A stretch of 64,000 nt of DNA from CAITSH01 sp945892985. GTDB lineage: Bacteria; Pseudomonadota; Gammaproteobacteria; Burkholderiales; SG8-39. Shown one piece after another: positions 1 through 8,190 of this stretch. The notes under the pieces were generated by a model. It was not told the origin of the DNA. It saw nothing but the letters and a program-made list of their open reading frames with translations, and did no database searches. The stretch spans positions 89,108 to 153,107 of the forward strand of contig CAMDDU010000005.1 in assembly GCA_945892985.1 (NCBI GenBank), read 5' to 3'. Every line of letters starts with the position of its first letter. Positions within the stretch are counted from its first letter, which is position 1. The translations under genes and the position numbers were made by a program.

Positions 1-576
1 GCGCGCCGGCCCGCCCCACACCACCACATCGCCGTGCGTAAGCTGGCAGCGTTGCAGTCGGTCGCGGCGCTGCAGGCCGCCAAACAAAAACACCGCCGGC
101 AGGCCCAGCGACACCGACACGATGGGCTGGGTGAAGTCGCGTTCGTCCTTGTCCTGGTGCGGCGCCATGCGCGCGCCCGGCGCGTAGCTGTTGATGAGGC
201 AGGCGTCGGGCGTAAAGCGGGCAAAGCCCGCCCGTGCTGCTGCGCGCGCGGCCAGCGCCGTGAAGGCCGCCGGCATGGCCGGCCACGGCCGGCCTGTTTG
301 CGGATCGATGGCATCGTAGCGATAGCCGCGGCGGTCGCTGATCCAGCCGGTGTCGCCGCAGTTGCTCATGGCCACCGACATGCGAAAGCCGCCGCGTGTG
401 AGCATCTGCCGCAGTGGCGCTTGCATGATGATGGTGTGCAAAGCAGCCATCAGTGCGGCATCCTCATCGCCGACGAAGCGGCGCAGTAGCAGCGCCCCTT
501 CCGCCAGCGTTTCGTGTTCGGTCTTGGCTTCGGCCTCTTCGCCGAACAAGTCGGCGGTCTCGCCGTGTGCGCTCAT
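1..576 (-). CDS. alkB: AlkB-type DNA/RNA dealkylating dioxygenase, 3' end cut off by window edge
   Basis: This Fe(II)/2-oxoglutarate dioxygenase oxidatively removes alkyl lesions such as 1-methyladenine and 3-methylcytosine from nucleic acid. The ATG is at 576 and 192 codons run off the left edge. The visible part ends in the conserved HGDVVVWGG stretch, so about 25 residues are missing relative to E. coli AlkB (216 aa). Those should include the second iron-binding His and the 2OG-binding arginines. Visible family marks are CLINSYAPGARMAPHQDKDE (H140 and D142 are the HxD iron ligands) and the VSVSLGLPAVFLFGG strand. The start codon overlaps the stop of the methyltransferase gene as ATGA (573-576), so the two repair genes should be translationally coupled. 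Identity is confident; completeness cannot be judged. Confidence 0.93.
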   Translation of the reverse strand, partial: MSAHGETADLFGEEAEAKTEHETLAEGALLLRRFVGDEDAALMAALHTIIMQAPLRQMLTRGGFRMSVAMSNCGDTGWISDRRGYRYDAIDPQTGRPWPAMPAAFTALAARAAARAGFARFTPDACLINSYAPGARMAPHQDKDERDFTQPIVSVSLGLPAVFLFGGLQRRDRLQRCQLTHGDVVVWGGPAR

Positions 577-1142
577 GGGCCCGATCCGCAGTCTGACCCG
601 CCGCCCGACTCGCGCGCCAGCAGTGCGCGTTTGCGCGCCACGCCCCAGCGATAGCCCGAGAGCGAGCCGTCGTGGCGCAGCACGCGATGGCAGGGTATGG
701 CGACGGCCAGCACATTGGCGGCGCAGGCGCCGGCCACCGCGCGCACTGATTTTGGCGCGCCGATGCGTTCGGCCAGTTCGGTGTAGCTGAGCGTGCTGCC
801 GGCCGGGATGTCGCGCAGCGCCCGCCACACGCGTTGCTGGAAGGCCGTGCCACGCACGTCCAGCGGCAGCTCAAGGCCGATGGCCGGCTGCTCCACCATC
901 CCCACCACCGCGGCCACCCATTGCTCAAAGGCCGCGTCGCCGCCTTTGAATTCGGCCTTGGGAAAGCGATCTTGCAGCGCGCGCGCCAGCGTGTCCGGGT
1001 CATCGCCGATGGCGATGGCGCATACGCCCTTGTCCGTGGCCGCAACCAGGATGGCGCCAAGGGTGCATTCGCCGACCGCAAAGCGCATGGTCGCGCCCGC
1101 GCCGCCGGCGGGGCTTGTCAGGGTCGAGTTTGCGCGCTTCAT
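573..1142 (-). CDS. ogt: Methylated-DNA--[protein]-cysteine S-methyltransferase (Ada C-terminal/Ogt type)
   Basis: This suicide enzyme transfers the methyl group of O6-methylguanine to its own cysteine. The acceptor motif AIPCHRVLRHDGSLSGY is clear; the active Cys is about residue 151 from the chosen start. Before it lie the DNA-binding helix segment SVRAVAGACAAN and an N-terminal MRFAVGECTLGAILVAAT, typical of the Ada C-terminal half. The AdaA-like zinc/regulatory half is absent, so this is a stand-alone enzyme. I chose ATG 1142. The frame stays open to a TTG at 1220, and an ATG at 1088 sits exactly at the domain boundary, so the N-terminus is uncertain. It overlaps alkB by 4 bp and is transcribed before it, forming a direct-reversal repair operon. 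Confidence 0.9.
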   Translation of the reverse strand: MKRANSTLTSPAGGAGATMRFAVGECTLGAILVAATDKGVCAIAIGDDPDTLARALQDRFPKAEFKGGDAAFEQWVAAVVGMVEQPAIGLELPLDVRGTAFQQRVWRALRDIPAGSTLSYTELAERIGAPKSVRAVAGACAANVLAVAIPCHRVLRHDGSLSGYRWGVARKRALLARESGGGSDCGSGP

Positions 1143-1554
1143 TGTCGCTTTATCCACGGGAGTAATGGGACTGTCCTTTCGGTCGGGGATCAGGCTATCA
1201 ATGCGACCGATTTTGCGCAATTATGCGCCAGCAGGCACTCCGGCTCTTGCGCTTGAATTCGCGCCGACGCGAAGCCCGTTTTTGCCCTGACGGGGGCGCA
1301 GTGCCATCTGCAAACCCGCGCCAGACGGGCGTTTCCAGATGTACCCCGGGTGGAAGATGGCGGTGAAAATGGCCTCATCTATGGAGCCGGGCGCGCTAAG
1401 GGCAGTCTGATCTGATAGGAGGTGGGGTTCGTCAGCCCGTTTGCCGATTCTGCGAACACCTTTCTGCGAACACCTGATAGCAAGCCCTGCAGCAAAGCTG
1501 TAAATAGGCCGTGAAGAAAGACGCGACTTGAACCGTGGTTTTGCGCGCGAGGGC
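1143..1554. other. Gene-free spacer between rhomboid and ogt
   Basis: I see no convincing gene in these 412 bases. They contain two copies of a 14-base unit at 1450-1475. The promoter for the ogt-alkB pair should lie near 1143-1250, but no clear -35/-10 pair stands out. Confidence 0.5.
1450..1475. repeat. Two-copy tandem duplication (CTGCGAACACCT core)
   Basis: CTGCGAACACCT occurs at 1450-1461 and again at 1464-1475, separated by TT, giving a 14-base period. It lies about 80 bases downstream of the rhomboid stop codon. It belongs to a series of short tandem duplications in spacers of this window. Confidence 0.8.
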
Positions 1555-2130
1555 TTAGCGTCGCCGGCGCCAGAACTTGATGAAGAGGTAGCCCCCGGCG
1601 AGCCCGCCCAGATGGGCGAAGTGCGCCACGCCCGCCTGCGTGCCGGTGACGCCCAGAAACAATTCGAGCCCGCCGTACAGCGCCACAAAAACCGGCGCGC
1701 GCATCGGGATGGGCGGAATGAGCGGCATAATCATGCGGTTCGGATAGAGCATGGCAAAGGCGATGAGCAGGCCGAATATGCCGCCCGATGCGCCCACCGT
1801 CGGCGAGCCCGAGCCGAACAGAAAGGACACCGCCAGTTGCGCGATGGCGGCCGAGATCACGCAGATAAGGTAGTAATTGAGAAAACGCCTGGAACCCCAG
1901 ACACGCTCGATGTCGCTGCCGAACATGTAGAGGCCGAACATGTTGAACGCGAGGTGCGACAGGCCGCTGTGTAAAAAACCGTAGGTCAGCACCTGCCAGG
2001 GTTTGAAGTCGCTCCCCAGCGGCCACAAGGCCAGTTCGTTGAGCGGCAGCGGCATGCCCATGCCGGCGGCAAAAAACACCAGGACGTTGGTGAGGAGTAG
2101 CGCCTGGGTGACAGGGGGCAGGCCGAACAT
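1555..2130 (-). CDS. Rhomboid-family intramembrane serine protease
   Basis: This 191-residue, mostly hydrophobic inner-membrane protein should cleave transmembrane substrates within the bilayer. The catalytic Ser is S115 in GASGGIFG and the His is in HFAHLGG near residue 173. HSGLSHLAFNMFGLY (about 54-68) supplies the conserved His/Asn of the oxyanion region, and the arrangement fits a six-helix core. It lacks the cytoplasmic N-terminal domain of E. coli GlpG and ends in a basic KFWRRRR tail. It is divergent from selO and no operon partner is visible. The substrate cannot be predicted. Confidence 0.9.
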   Translation of the reverse strand: MFGLPPVTQALLLTNVLVFFAAGMGMPLPLNELALWPLGSDFKPWQVLTYGFLHSGLSHLAFNMFGLYMFGSDIERVWGSRRFLNYYLICVISAAIAQLAVSFLFGSGSPTVGASGGIFGLLIAFAMLYPNRMIMPLIPPIPMRAPVFVALYGGLELFLGVTGTQAGVAHFAHLGGLAGGYLFIKFWRRRR

Positions 2131-2198
2131 GGGTGCGCTCTTGGAATGAATGAGAATGGGCAGGGTAGCAGCGTTTTCGGTGGCGGCGTGCGCCCGCT

Positions 2199-2218
2199 GG
2201 TGTGATTCGGTGTGATTC
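2199..2218. repeat. 10-bp perfect tandem duplication
   Basis: GGTGTGATTC is repeated directly, 2199-2208 and 2209-2218, in the divergent rhomboid/selO spacer upstream of the selO start. Confidence 0.75.
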
Positions 2219-2357
2219 CCAGCCTGAGAAACACCTGTTGGCGGTTACCTCTGTTGTTAAACCTGTTACTTTAGGCCTCAACTGTAGACTTCAGGCGGCC
2301 ATCATTACGCTGCCATCACCACACGCACCACGCATCGCCGCCAAGAGGAAACGCACT

Positions 2358-4019
2358 TTGAACCAGAGCAGCAACAGGGAATTGTCCGCCCCCCGCCTTG
2401 CCGGCCTTGCCGATATCGCCTTTGAGAACAGCTTCGTGCGCGCGCTTCCCGCCGACCCGGATATGAGCACGCGCCCGCGCCAGGTGCGTGAGGTCAGCTA
2501 CAGCCGCGTCGAGCCGACACCGGTGCGCGCGCCGCAGATACTGGCTTGGTCCGCCGCCGTGGGTGACATGCTGGGCATCGCCCGTCCGGATTCGTTCAGT
2601 GGCCTTGAGGCCCAGGTGCTGGGCGGCAACCGCGTGTTGCCGGGCATGCGGCCTTATGCCGCGCGCTACGGCGGCCACCAGTTCGGGCATTGGGCCGGGC
2701 AGCTGGGCGACGGGCGCGCCATCACGCTGGCCGAGCTTGTCGCACCCGATGCCCAACGCTACGAATTGCAGCTCAAGGGCGCGGGGCTGACGCCGTATTC
2801 GCGCACCGCCGACGGCCGTGCCGTGCTGCGCTCCTCGGTGCGCGAATATATGTGCAGCGAAGCCATGCATCACCTTGGCGTGCCGACCACGCGCGCGCTC
2901 AGTCTGGCCGCCACCGGCGAAATGGTGGTGCGCGATATGTTTTATGACGGTAACGCGCAGCCCGAACCGGGCGCCGTGGTTTGCCGCGTCGCGCCGTCGT
3001 TTGTGCGTTTCGGCAATTTTGAGATTCTTGCCGCACATGAGGAGCTGCCGCTGCTCAAGCGCCTGGCCGACTACATCATCAGCACGCACTTCCCGGCGCT
3101 GGTGCCCGCAGGTGGGGCGCCCTCGCCCGCGGTTTATGCGCGCTGGTTCGAGGAGATCTGCCGGCGCACCGCGGTGATGGTCTGCGGCTGGATGCGCGTG
3201 GGTTTTGTGCATGGCGTGATGAACACCGACAATATGTCGATACTGGGGCTGACCGTGGACTACGGCCCCTACGGCTGGCTGGAGGGCTACGATCTGGGCT
3301 GGACGCCCAATACCACCGACGGCGAGGGCCGGCGCTATTGCTACGGCAACCAGCCCAATATCGCGCAATGGAATCTGGTGCGGCTCGCCAACGCCTTGCT
3401 GCCGCTCATCAACGACACGGCCGCGCTGGAGCAAGGCCTGGCGGTGTTCGCCGATACCTTTGTCGCCGAGTCGGACCGCATGCTCAGCGCCAAGCTGGGG
3501 CTGGGCCCGCTCAACAGCGAGGGTGACGAGGCCTTGCTCGCCGACCTGTTCGCCCTGTTGCAGCAGGCCGAAACCGACATGACGCTGTTTTTTCGCAATC
3601 TTGCGCGCGTGCCCGTGGCCGATGCGCAAGATGACGCCCTGATGAGTCCGCTGCGCGATGCTTTCTACGTTCCCGATGTGCTCGCGCCCGGTGCGCCGCA
3701 CCGCGAACGCCTGATTGCCTGGCTGCGCCGCTACGCGGCGCGCGTGCGTCTGGAAGAGGCGGGTGGCAGCGCGCCGGCCCCAGGCATTGCGCGCATTGCA
3801 CGCATGAACGCGGCCAATCCGAAGTATGTGTTGCGTAACTATCTGGCACAGACGGCGATCGACGCGCTGGCTGCCGGCGATGCGTCGGTGCTCGAGCGCC
3901 TGATGCGCGCATTGCAGCGTCCCTACGACGAGCAACCCGAGTATGCGGACCTGGCCGCGCGCCGCCCCGAGTGGGCGCGGCACAAGGCCGGTTGCTCTGC
4001 GCTGTCCTGCAGCTCCTGA
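2358..4019 (+). CDS. selO: Protein adenylyltransferase SelO (YdiU/UPF0061)
   Basis: SelO is a pseudokinase-fold enzyme that transfers AMP from ATP to Ser/Thr/Tyr of target proteins and is linked to redox stress. Family marks are RYGGHQFGHWAGQLGDGR, the ELQLKGAG lysine strand, and GVMNTDNMSILGLTVDYGP, which holds the active-site Asp/Asn. The C-terminal GCSALSCSS has Cys where eukaryotic SelO carries selenocysteine. The frame is open from 2202, but no ATG lies between there and a Met well inside the conserved domain. The TTG at 2358 has an AGAGGA ribosome-binding site 8 bases upstream and gives 553 residues with a normal N-terminus, so I place the start there. Confidence 0.92.
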   Translation: MNQSSNRELSAPRLAGLADIAFENSFVRALPADPDMSTRPRQVREVSYSRVEPTPVRAPQILAWSAAVGDMLGIARPDSFSGLEAQVLGGNRVLPGMRPYAARYGGHQFGHWAGQLGDGRAITLAELVAPDAQRYELQLKGAGLTPYSRTADGRAVLRSSVREYMCSEAMHHLGVPTTRALSLAATGEMVVRDMFYDGNAQPEPGAVVCRVAPSFVRFGNFEILAAHEELPLLKRLADYIISTHFPALVPAGGAPSPAVYARWFEEICRRTAVMVCGWMRVGFVHGVMNTDNMSILGLTVDYGPYGWLEGYDLGWTPNTTDGEGRRYCYGNQPNIAQWNLVRLANALLPLINDTAALEQGLAVFADTFVAESDRMLSAKLGLGPLNSEGDEALLADLFALLQQAETDMTLFFRNLARVPVADAQDDALMSPLRDAFYVPDVLAPGAPHRERLIAWLRRYAARVRLEEAGGSAPAPGIARIARMNAANPKYVLRNYLAQTAIDALAAGDASVLERLMRALQRPYDEQPEYADLAARRPEWARHKAGCSALSCSS

Positions 4020-4031
4020 GCACGCTCTTCA

Positions 4032-4128
4032 TGTCATTGCGAGGAGGCGAAGCCAACGCGGCAATCTTGTGGTGTTACGACGGAAGTCACAAGGGCGATG
4101 AGATTGCTTCGCTGCGCTCGCAATGACA
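4032..4128. repeat. Dispersed palindromic repeat, family A, copy 1
   Basis: A 97-base element bounded by perfect 12-base inverted ends, TGTCATTGCGAG (4032-4043) and CTCGCAATGACA (4117-4128). A sister copy lies at 6301-6405. Similar TCATTGCGAG...CTCGCAATGA elements are familiar as dispersed intergenic repeats in many proteobacterial genomes. Here it lies just after selO. A half-copy of the REP-like family B sequence (GGCTGGAAACC, 4136-4146) follows eight bases later. Confidence 0.85.
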
Positions 4129-4254
4129 GGGTAATGGCTGGAAACCCCCTTGCAGGGCGCGCTTCGGCCGGTAGGTCGAAGTCGTTCGACGGGCGCCCAG
4201 AATTCTCGGCGAAACCCCCGTCTCATCATCAGTCGGTCTTTTTCAGCCTATTGC

Positions 4255-4278
4255 CTTCGTCTTCGTCTTCGTCTTCGT
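4255..4278. repeat. Hexanucleotide tandem repeat (CTTCGT)x4
   Basis: Four perfect copies of CTTCGT end one base before the reverse-strand stop codon (4279-4281) of the dioxygenase gene. Because the stop comes first, slippage would alter only the 3' untranslated region. Confidence 0.9.
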
Positions 4279-5109
4279 TTAGGCGGCGTAGCTGTGCGCC
4301 TGCGGAATCAACTCCGCGCGCGCGGCGTTCCAGCGCTGTATCGCTTTGGCGTGGACGACCAGCGCGTCCGGGTCGTAATCGGCCAAGGGCCGCGGGTCGA
4401 TGTCGAAGTGGCCATGCCGATCGGTGCCGCGCGCCAGCGAGGCGGTCAGCCTGACCTTGCTCGAACAACTGCAACGTGTGGGGATGTAGCTGATGCCAAG
4501 GCCTATGCGCCTGTCGTCTGAGCGGTTAGGCATGGAGTTGTGGAACAAATAAGTGTGGTGCAGCGAAAATTCGCCCGGCGCTAGCAGCAGCAATTCAATC
4601 GGCGCATCCGCGGGCACCTCCAGGCTCTGACCGGTGGCGAACATGTTGGCGCCGTCTTTTTTCTGGCCGTGCGGCACCTGGCCGCGCAGTTGGCTGCCGG
4701 GCAGCACCTGCACGCAGCCGCTCGCCGTGCTGCTGGGCGAGAGCGCGACCCAGGCGGTGACATGTTCGGCCGGCGACAGGCCGAAGTAAGTCGCATCCTG
4801 GTGCCAGCTGATGAAGGCATCGGTCTGCGGCTCTTTCATCCACAGCGTCAGGTGATAGACCAGGATGTCCGGGCCTATCAGGTCCTCGACGGCATCGAGT
4901 ATGCGCGGGTGATGCACCACTTCATCGGCCCACTTCAGGTAAAGATGCATCTTCCGTTGCCGGTCGGGCGCGAGTCCGTGACCGCGCTCGCCCTCTTCGA
5001 GGTGGGCGCGATAGCCGCGTGCCGCCGCGGTGTCAAAGGCGCGCAGGGGGCTGACATAACCCTTGTCCTGGTAATGGCGTACTTGTTCTGCTGTCAGGAG
5101 CTTGTTCAT
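4279..5109 (-). CDS. Phytanoyl-CoA dioxygenase (PhyH)-family Fe(II)/2OG oxygenase
   Basis: This 276-residue non-haem iron oxygenase probably hydroxylates a small organic substrate. The iron triad is visible as H103-x-D105 (SWHQDATYFG) and a distal His near 190 in LFHNSMPNRSDDRR, whose arginine near 200 should bind 2-oxoglutarate. WVALSPSS and CVQVLPGSQL are typical PhyH core strands. I use ATG 5109 (MNKLLTAEQV), 19 bases after the upstream Bug gene; an in-frame start at 5145 would overlap that gene. It is probably cotranscribed with the Bug receptor, which suggests the receptor brings in its substrate or a related acid. The substrate is unknown. Confidence 0.85.
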   Translation of the reverse strand: MNKLLTAEQVRHYQDKGYVSPLRAFDTAAARGYRAHLEEGERGHGLAPDRQRKMHLYLKWADEVVHHPRILDAVEDLIGPDILVYHLTLWMKEPQTDAFISWHQDATYFGLSPAEHVTAWVALSPSSTASGCVQVLPGSQLRGQVPHGQKKDGANMFATGQSLEVPADAPIELLLLAPGEFSLHHTYLFHNSMPNRSDDRRIGLGISYIPTRCSCSSKVRLTASLARGTDRHGHFDIDPRPLADYDPDALVVHAKAIQRWNAARAELIPQAHSYAA

Positions 5110-5128
5110 GGCGGCCGTCCCGAACGTT

Positions 5129-6127
5129 TCAGTTGCTGGTGGCACCCGTGGTGCGCACCGCGTCCGACCAGGTCTTGCGCTCGCGCGCGAGCAGGGCTTC
5201 CCCGGCCTCGGTCGACAGCTTCACCACGATGGTCGAGCGCCTGTCCATTTCTTCGGCGTAGGCGGGCGTGGCAATGGCGGCGGCAAACGCGGCGCGCAGC
5301 CTGGCCAGCGCTGCGGGTGGCATTGCCGCCGGCGCGACAATGCCGAACCAGGTCGGCGCATCGAGCATGGGAAAGCCCGCTTCGACCAGCGTCGGCACGT
5401 CGGGCAGTTGCGCCAGGCGTGTCGCGGTACTGACCGCGAGGGCGCGCAGCTTGCCGCTTTGGATCAGCGGCAGCGTGGTCGAGGAGGCGATGAAGGAAAA
5501 GCCGATGCGTCCGGACAGTAAGTCGGTCATTTGCGGATTGGCGCCCTGGTAGGGCACATGCAGCATTTTTACTTTGGCGGCGGAGGCCATCACTTCGGCG
5601 GTGAGGTGCGACAGTGAGCCCACGCCGTTGGAGCCATAGGACACCGCGCCCGGCTTGCCGCGCGCGAACTCGATGAACTCCTTCATGTTCTTTGCCGGTA
5701 TGGCGTCCGGGTTGGTGACCAGCACATTGGGCAGGCTGCCCATGATGCCGACAAAGCGAAAGTCGGCCTCCGGGTCGTAGTTGAGCTTGCCGTACAAGGG
5801 TTTGTTGATGGCGAGGATGGCCTGGCCGGCGACGAGCAGGGTGTAGCCGTCGGCCGGGCTGCGTGCGACAAACTCGGCGGCGATGTTGCCGCCGGCGCCA
5901 GGCTTGTTCTCGACCACCACCGGCTGGCCAAGCTGCGCCGCCAGTGCGGTGGCGTTGATGCGCGTCATCACATCGGCCGGGCCGCCGGCGGCAAAGGGCA
6001 CCACCACGCGCAGCGGCTTGTCCGGGTAGCTTTGCGCCCAGCTTGCGGCCGTGGTGAGGCAAAGCGCGACGGCGAGCGCGAGGACTTGCAGGCGGGCAGG
6101 CGTGATGCTGGTGTGAAAACGCGGCAT
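5129..6127 (-). CDS. Bug-family tripartite tricarboxylate transporter receptor (TctC-like)
   Basis: Periplasmic solute receptor of 332 residues. A signal peptide (hydrophobic stretch about 12-27, ending AASWAQ) is followed by the family-defining SYPDKPLRVVVPFAAGG and then VVVENKPGAGGNIAAEFVA, the ligand-binding loops that hold carboxylates. The C-terminal half contains the usual VPTLVEAGFP and WFGIVAPA motifs. Length is normal for Bug proteins (about 325). No TctA/TctB membrane genes lie nearby, as is common for the expanded orphan Bug set of Burkholderiales. It precedes the PhyH-like gene on the same strand. Confidence 0.93.
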   Translation of the reverse strand: MPRFHTSITPARLQVLALAVALCLTTAASWAQSYPDKPLRVVVPFAAGGPADVMTRINATALAAQLGQPVVVENKPGAGGNIAAEFVARSPADGYTLLVAGQAILAINKPLYGKLNYDPEADFRFVGIMGSLPNVLVTNPDAIPAKNMKEFIEFARGKPGAVSYGSNGVGSLSHLTAEVMASAAKVKMLHVPYQGANPQMTDLLSGRIGFSFIASSTTLPLIQSGKLRALAVSTATRLAQLPDVPTLVEAGFPMLDAPTWFGIVAPAAMPPAALARLRAAFAAAIATPAYAEEMDRRSTIVVKLSTEAGEALLARERKTWSDAVRTTGATSN

Positions 6128-6300
6128 GGCAGAACTCCTGAAGCGTTGCCCCTACAGGAAGGGGTGACGATGCCTTCGATGATATAGGAGTTTGCGCCCG
6201 TCCTTCAACAGGTGTACGCCGCAGTATCGCAGTTGACACGGTACTGGGCCGCCCCTAGAGTGGATTTAGCGTACTGAGGCCTCTTTTGGGGATAAGGTGG

Positions 6301-6405
6301 TGTCATTGCGAGCGTAGCGAAGCAATCGCGTCGCTCTTGCGATGTGCCGGACAATGCGATGAGATTGCGACGAGATTGCGTCGTCGCTGCGCTCCTCGCA
6401 ATGAC
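6301..6405. repeat. Dispersed palindromic repeat, family A, copy 2
   Basis: It begins TGTCATTGCGAG at 6301 and ends CTCGCAATGAC at 6405, giving 11-base perfect inverted ends. The interior contains further AGATTGCGACG-type motifs and differs from copy 1, so the conserved parts are the ends. It lies between the divergent Bug and SDR genes, upstream of the SDR promoter region. Confidence 0.82.
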
Positions 6406-6455
6406 CGGCATTTTTTTAATTTTAAAATCGTTTTTGATTCGCGGAAGTGCAAAAC

Positions 6456-7220
6456 ATGGGTGTTGGCAGCGACCTCTCCAATCGTGTGGTGGTGATCACC
6501 GGCGCCGCCGGTGACATCGGCTTTGCCATGGCGCGGCGCTTTGCCCGCACTGGCGCGCGTCTCGCGCTGCTCGAGCGCGACGCCGCCGCGCTACAGGCGC
6601 GCTGCGAGGGCGCGCTGGGCGACGCATTGCCGCTTGTCATCGCCTGCGATATGGCCGATGCCGCCGCACTGCGAGCCGCGGTGCAGCGCATTGCCGCCCA
6701 TTACGGCGCCATTCATGTCTTGGTGAACAACGCCGCCGCCGTGACACCGAAAAACAGCGTCGCCGATTTGCCGCTGGCCGACTGGCAGCAGGCGTTTGCC
6801 GTGAACCTCACCGGCGCTTTTTTGATGACGCAGGCGGTGATCCCGCATATGCGCGCCGCCGGTGGCGGCGTGGTGCTCAACATCGCCTCGCAACTGGGCC
6901 ATGTCGCTGCGCCCGGGCAGGCGGCCTATAGCGCAAGCAAGGCGGCGTTGCTGTCGCTGACGCGCTCCATCGCCGTAGATCACGCCGCCGAGGGCATACG
7001 CGCGGTGAGCCTGTCACCCGGCGCGGTGATGACCAGCCGCCTGACTGCGCGCTACGGCAGCGAGGCGGCTGTCAACAGCGCACTCGCCGGCCGCCATCCG
7101 CTGGGGCGGATAGGCACGGCCGATGAAATCGCCGCCGCCGCGCTATTCCTCATCAGCGACGGCGCGGCTTTTGTCTCGGGCGCCGACTTGCTGGTGGACG
7201 GCGGCTACACCGCCGTTTAG
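6456..7220 (+). CDS. Short-chain dehydrogenase/reductase (SDR)
   Basis: An NAD(P)-dependent oxidoreductase of the classical SDR fold, 254 residues. The cofactor loop TGAAGDIGFAMA is near residue 15 and NNAAAV near 90. The catalytic Ser is in NIASQLG, with Tyr and Lys in AAYSASKAAL, and the C-terminus has the FVSGADLLVDGGY motif. ATG 6456 has GGAAG eight bases upstream; a GTG at 6447 is also possible. The neighbourhood (dioxygenase, Bug receptor, IclR) suggests catabolism, but the substrate cannot be read from the sequence. Confidence 0.92.
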   Translation: MGVGSDLSNRVVVITGAAGDIGFAMARRFARTGARLALLERDAAALQARCEGALGDALPLVIACDMADAAALRAAVQRIAAHYGAIHVLVNNAAAVTPKNSVADLPLADWQQAFAVNLTGAFLMTQAVIPHMRAAGGGVVLNIASQLGHVAAPGQAAYSASKAALLSLTRSIAVDHAAEGIRAVSLSPGAVMTSRLTARYGSEAAVNSALAGRHPLGRIGTADEIAAAALFLISDGAAFVSGADLLVDGGYTAV

Positions 7221-7231
7221 GCGCGGCAGAT

Positions 7232-7266
7232 GGCTGAAAACCCGCGCCCATGGCCGGTTTCCAGCT
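7232..7266. repeat. REP-like palindrome, family B, copy 1
   Basis: A 35-base imperfect palindrome with arms GGCTGAAAACC and GGTTTCCAGC, 12 bases after the SDR stop codon. Its sequence matches the reverse complement of 54386-54420 at 30 of 35 positions, with all differences in the loop except one at the end. It could fold as an RNA hairpin and act as a transcript end or stabiliser. Confidence 0.75.
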
Positions 7267-7288
7267 TATTCGTCACCCACCGGATCGG

Positions 7289-8140
7289 CTAAAAATCGAC
7301 GGCTGCGAGCGCCTGCGTTATCGCGGCTGCAGCCGCGGTGGTGGCGGTGATCATCCCGGGAAGTTTTTTGGCGGTGATGCGAAAGCGCGGCACGGCGATG
7401 GCGATGCAGTGCTGCACCTCTGCGCGCAAGCTGATCGGCGCGGCCACACCCCAGACGCCCTCGTCGCGCTCCTCGTCGGTGAGGGCGTAGCCGTCGCGCC
7501 GGATGCGCTCGAGCGCTTTGAGCATGGCCGCGCGCGTGGCCAGCGTTTTTGGGGTGTAGCGCTGCGGTTTGAGCAATTTCATCAGCGGCGTGCGCTCCGG
7601 CTCGGGCGCGAAGGCGAGCAGCAGTTTTGCGCTGCCGGTCGCCGGCCAGGGCAGCAACTGGCTGCGCGTGTAGCTGATGGCCACGCGGTGGCGGCTCTCG
7701 ATGCGGTCGAGCGTGATCATTTCATGACCGACGCGCTGGTTGAGCACCACCAGTTCGCCGTAGCGTTCGGAGAGCGACGCGAGGTGCGGCGCGGCGATGC
7801 GGATGACCGAGGTGTTGGAACGGGCCACGCGGGCGAGCGCAAACACGCGTGGGCCGAGCCGGTAGCCACCGCCACCGCGCCCATCCTCGATGATCAGCGC
7901 ATAGCCGCGCAGGCTGGAGACATAGCGGTAGATGGTGCTGCGCGGCATGGAGAAGTGCGCGGCAATGTCGTTGACCGTCCAGACCGGTTGCTCTTCGCTG
8001 AACAGCAGCAGGATGTCGATGGCGCGGTCGGCTGTCGCGTTGGCCGATCCGGCTGCGCTGCGCCCCGCGGTTTTTGGCCGCTTCTCAATCAATGGAGTTC
8101 TCGGGCATTCTGCAGCATTCTCAAACGATGGGATTCTCAA
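7289..8140 (-). CDS. IclR-family transcriptional regulator
   Basis: A two-domain regulator of 283 residues. The N-terminal winged helix (about 37-95) contains RAIDILLLFSEE, the recognition-helix segment MPRSTIYRYVSSL, and GGYRLGPRVFALA. The C-terminal effector domain (about 110-275) has the usual TRSQLLPWPATGSAKLLLAF and YALTDEERDEGVWGVAAPI segments. There is no in-frame ATG near the 5' end; the first usable codon is TTG 8140 and another TTG lies at 8092, so the start is uncertain. It is divergent from the VOC-hydrolase-Bug-monooxygenase operon and is its likely regulator, with an aromatic or carboxylate metabolite as probable effector. Confidence 0.9.
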   Translation of the reverse strand: MRIPSFENAAECPRTPLIEKRPKTAGRSAAGSANATADRAIDILLLFSEEQPVWTVNDIAAHFSMPRSTIYRYVSSLRGYALIIEDGRGGGGYRLGPRVFALARVARSNTSVIRIAAPHLASLSERYGELVVLNQRVGHEMITLDRIESRHRVAISYTRSQLLPWPATGSAKLLLAFAPEPERTPLMKLLKPQRYTPKTLATRAAMLKALERIRRDGYALTDEERDEGVWGVAAPISLRAEVQHCIAIAVPRFRITAKKLPGMITATTAAAAAITQALAAVDF

Positions 8141-8152
8141 TTAATGAATTGA
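8137..8152. promoter_or_regulatory. Candidate IclR operator (TCAATT-AATG-AATTGA)
   Basis: A perfect 6-bp inverted repeat with a 4-bp centre overlaps the 5' end of the iclR frame. A TATAAT-like hexamer on the reverse strand (8160-8165) lies next to it. ATTCTCA is also repeated at about 8117, 8133 and 8154. The size and AT-rich symmetry resemble IclR-family operators; the assignment is by position. Confidence 0.45.
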
Positions 8153-8190
8153 TATTCTCATTATACTGCACAACAATTTCGCATCCTGGC

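Noticed and set aside
2316..3983. 555-codon reverse-strand open frame opposite selO
   Set aside because: It lies wholly antisense to a confidently identified gene, is His/Arg/Gln-rich with no recognisable motif, and is expected in GC-rich DNA.
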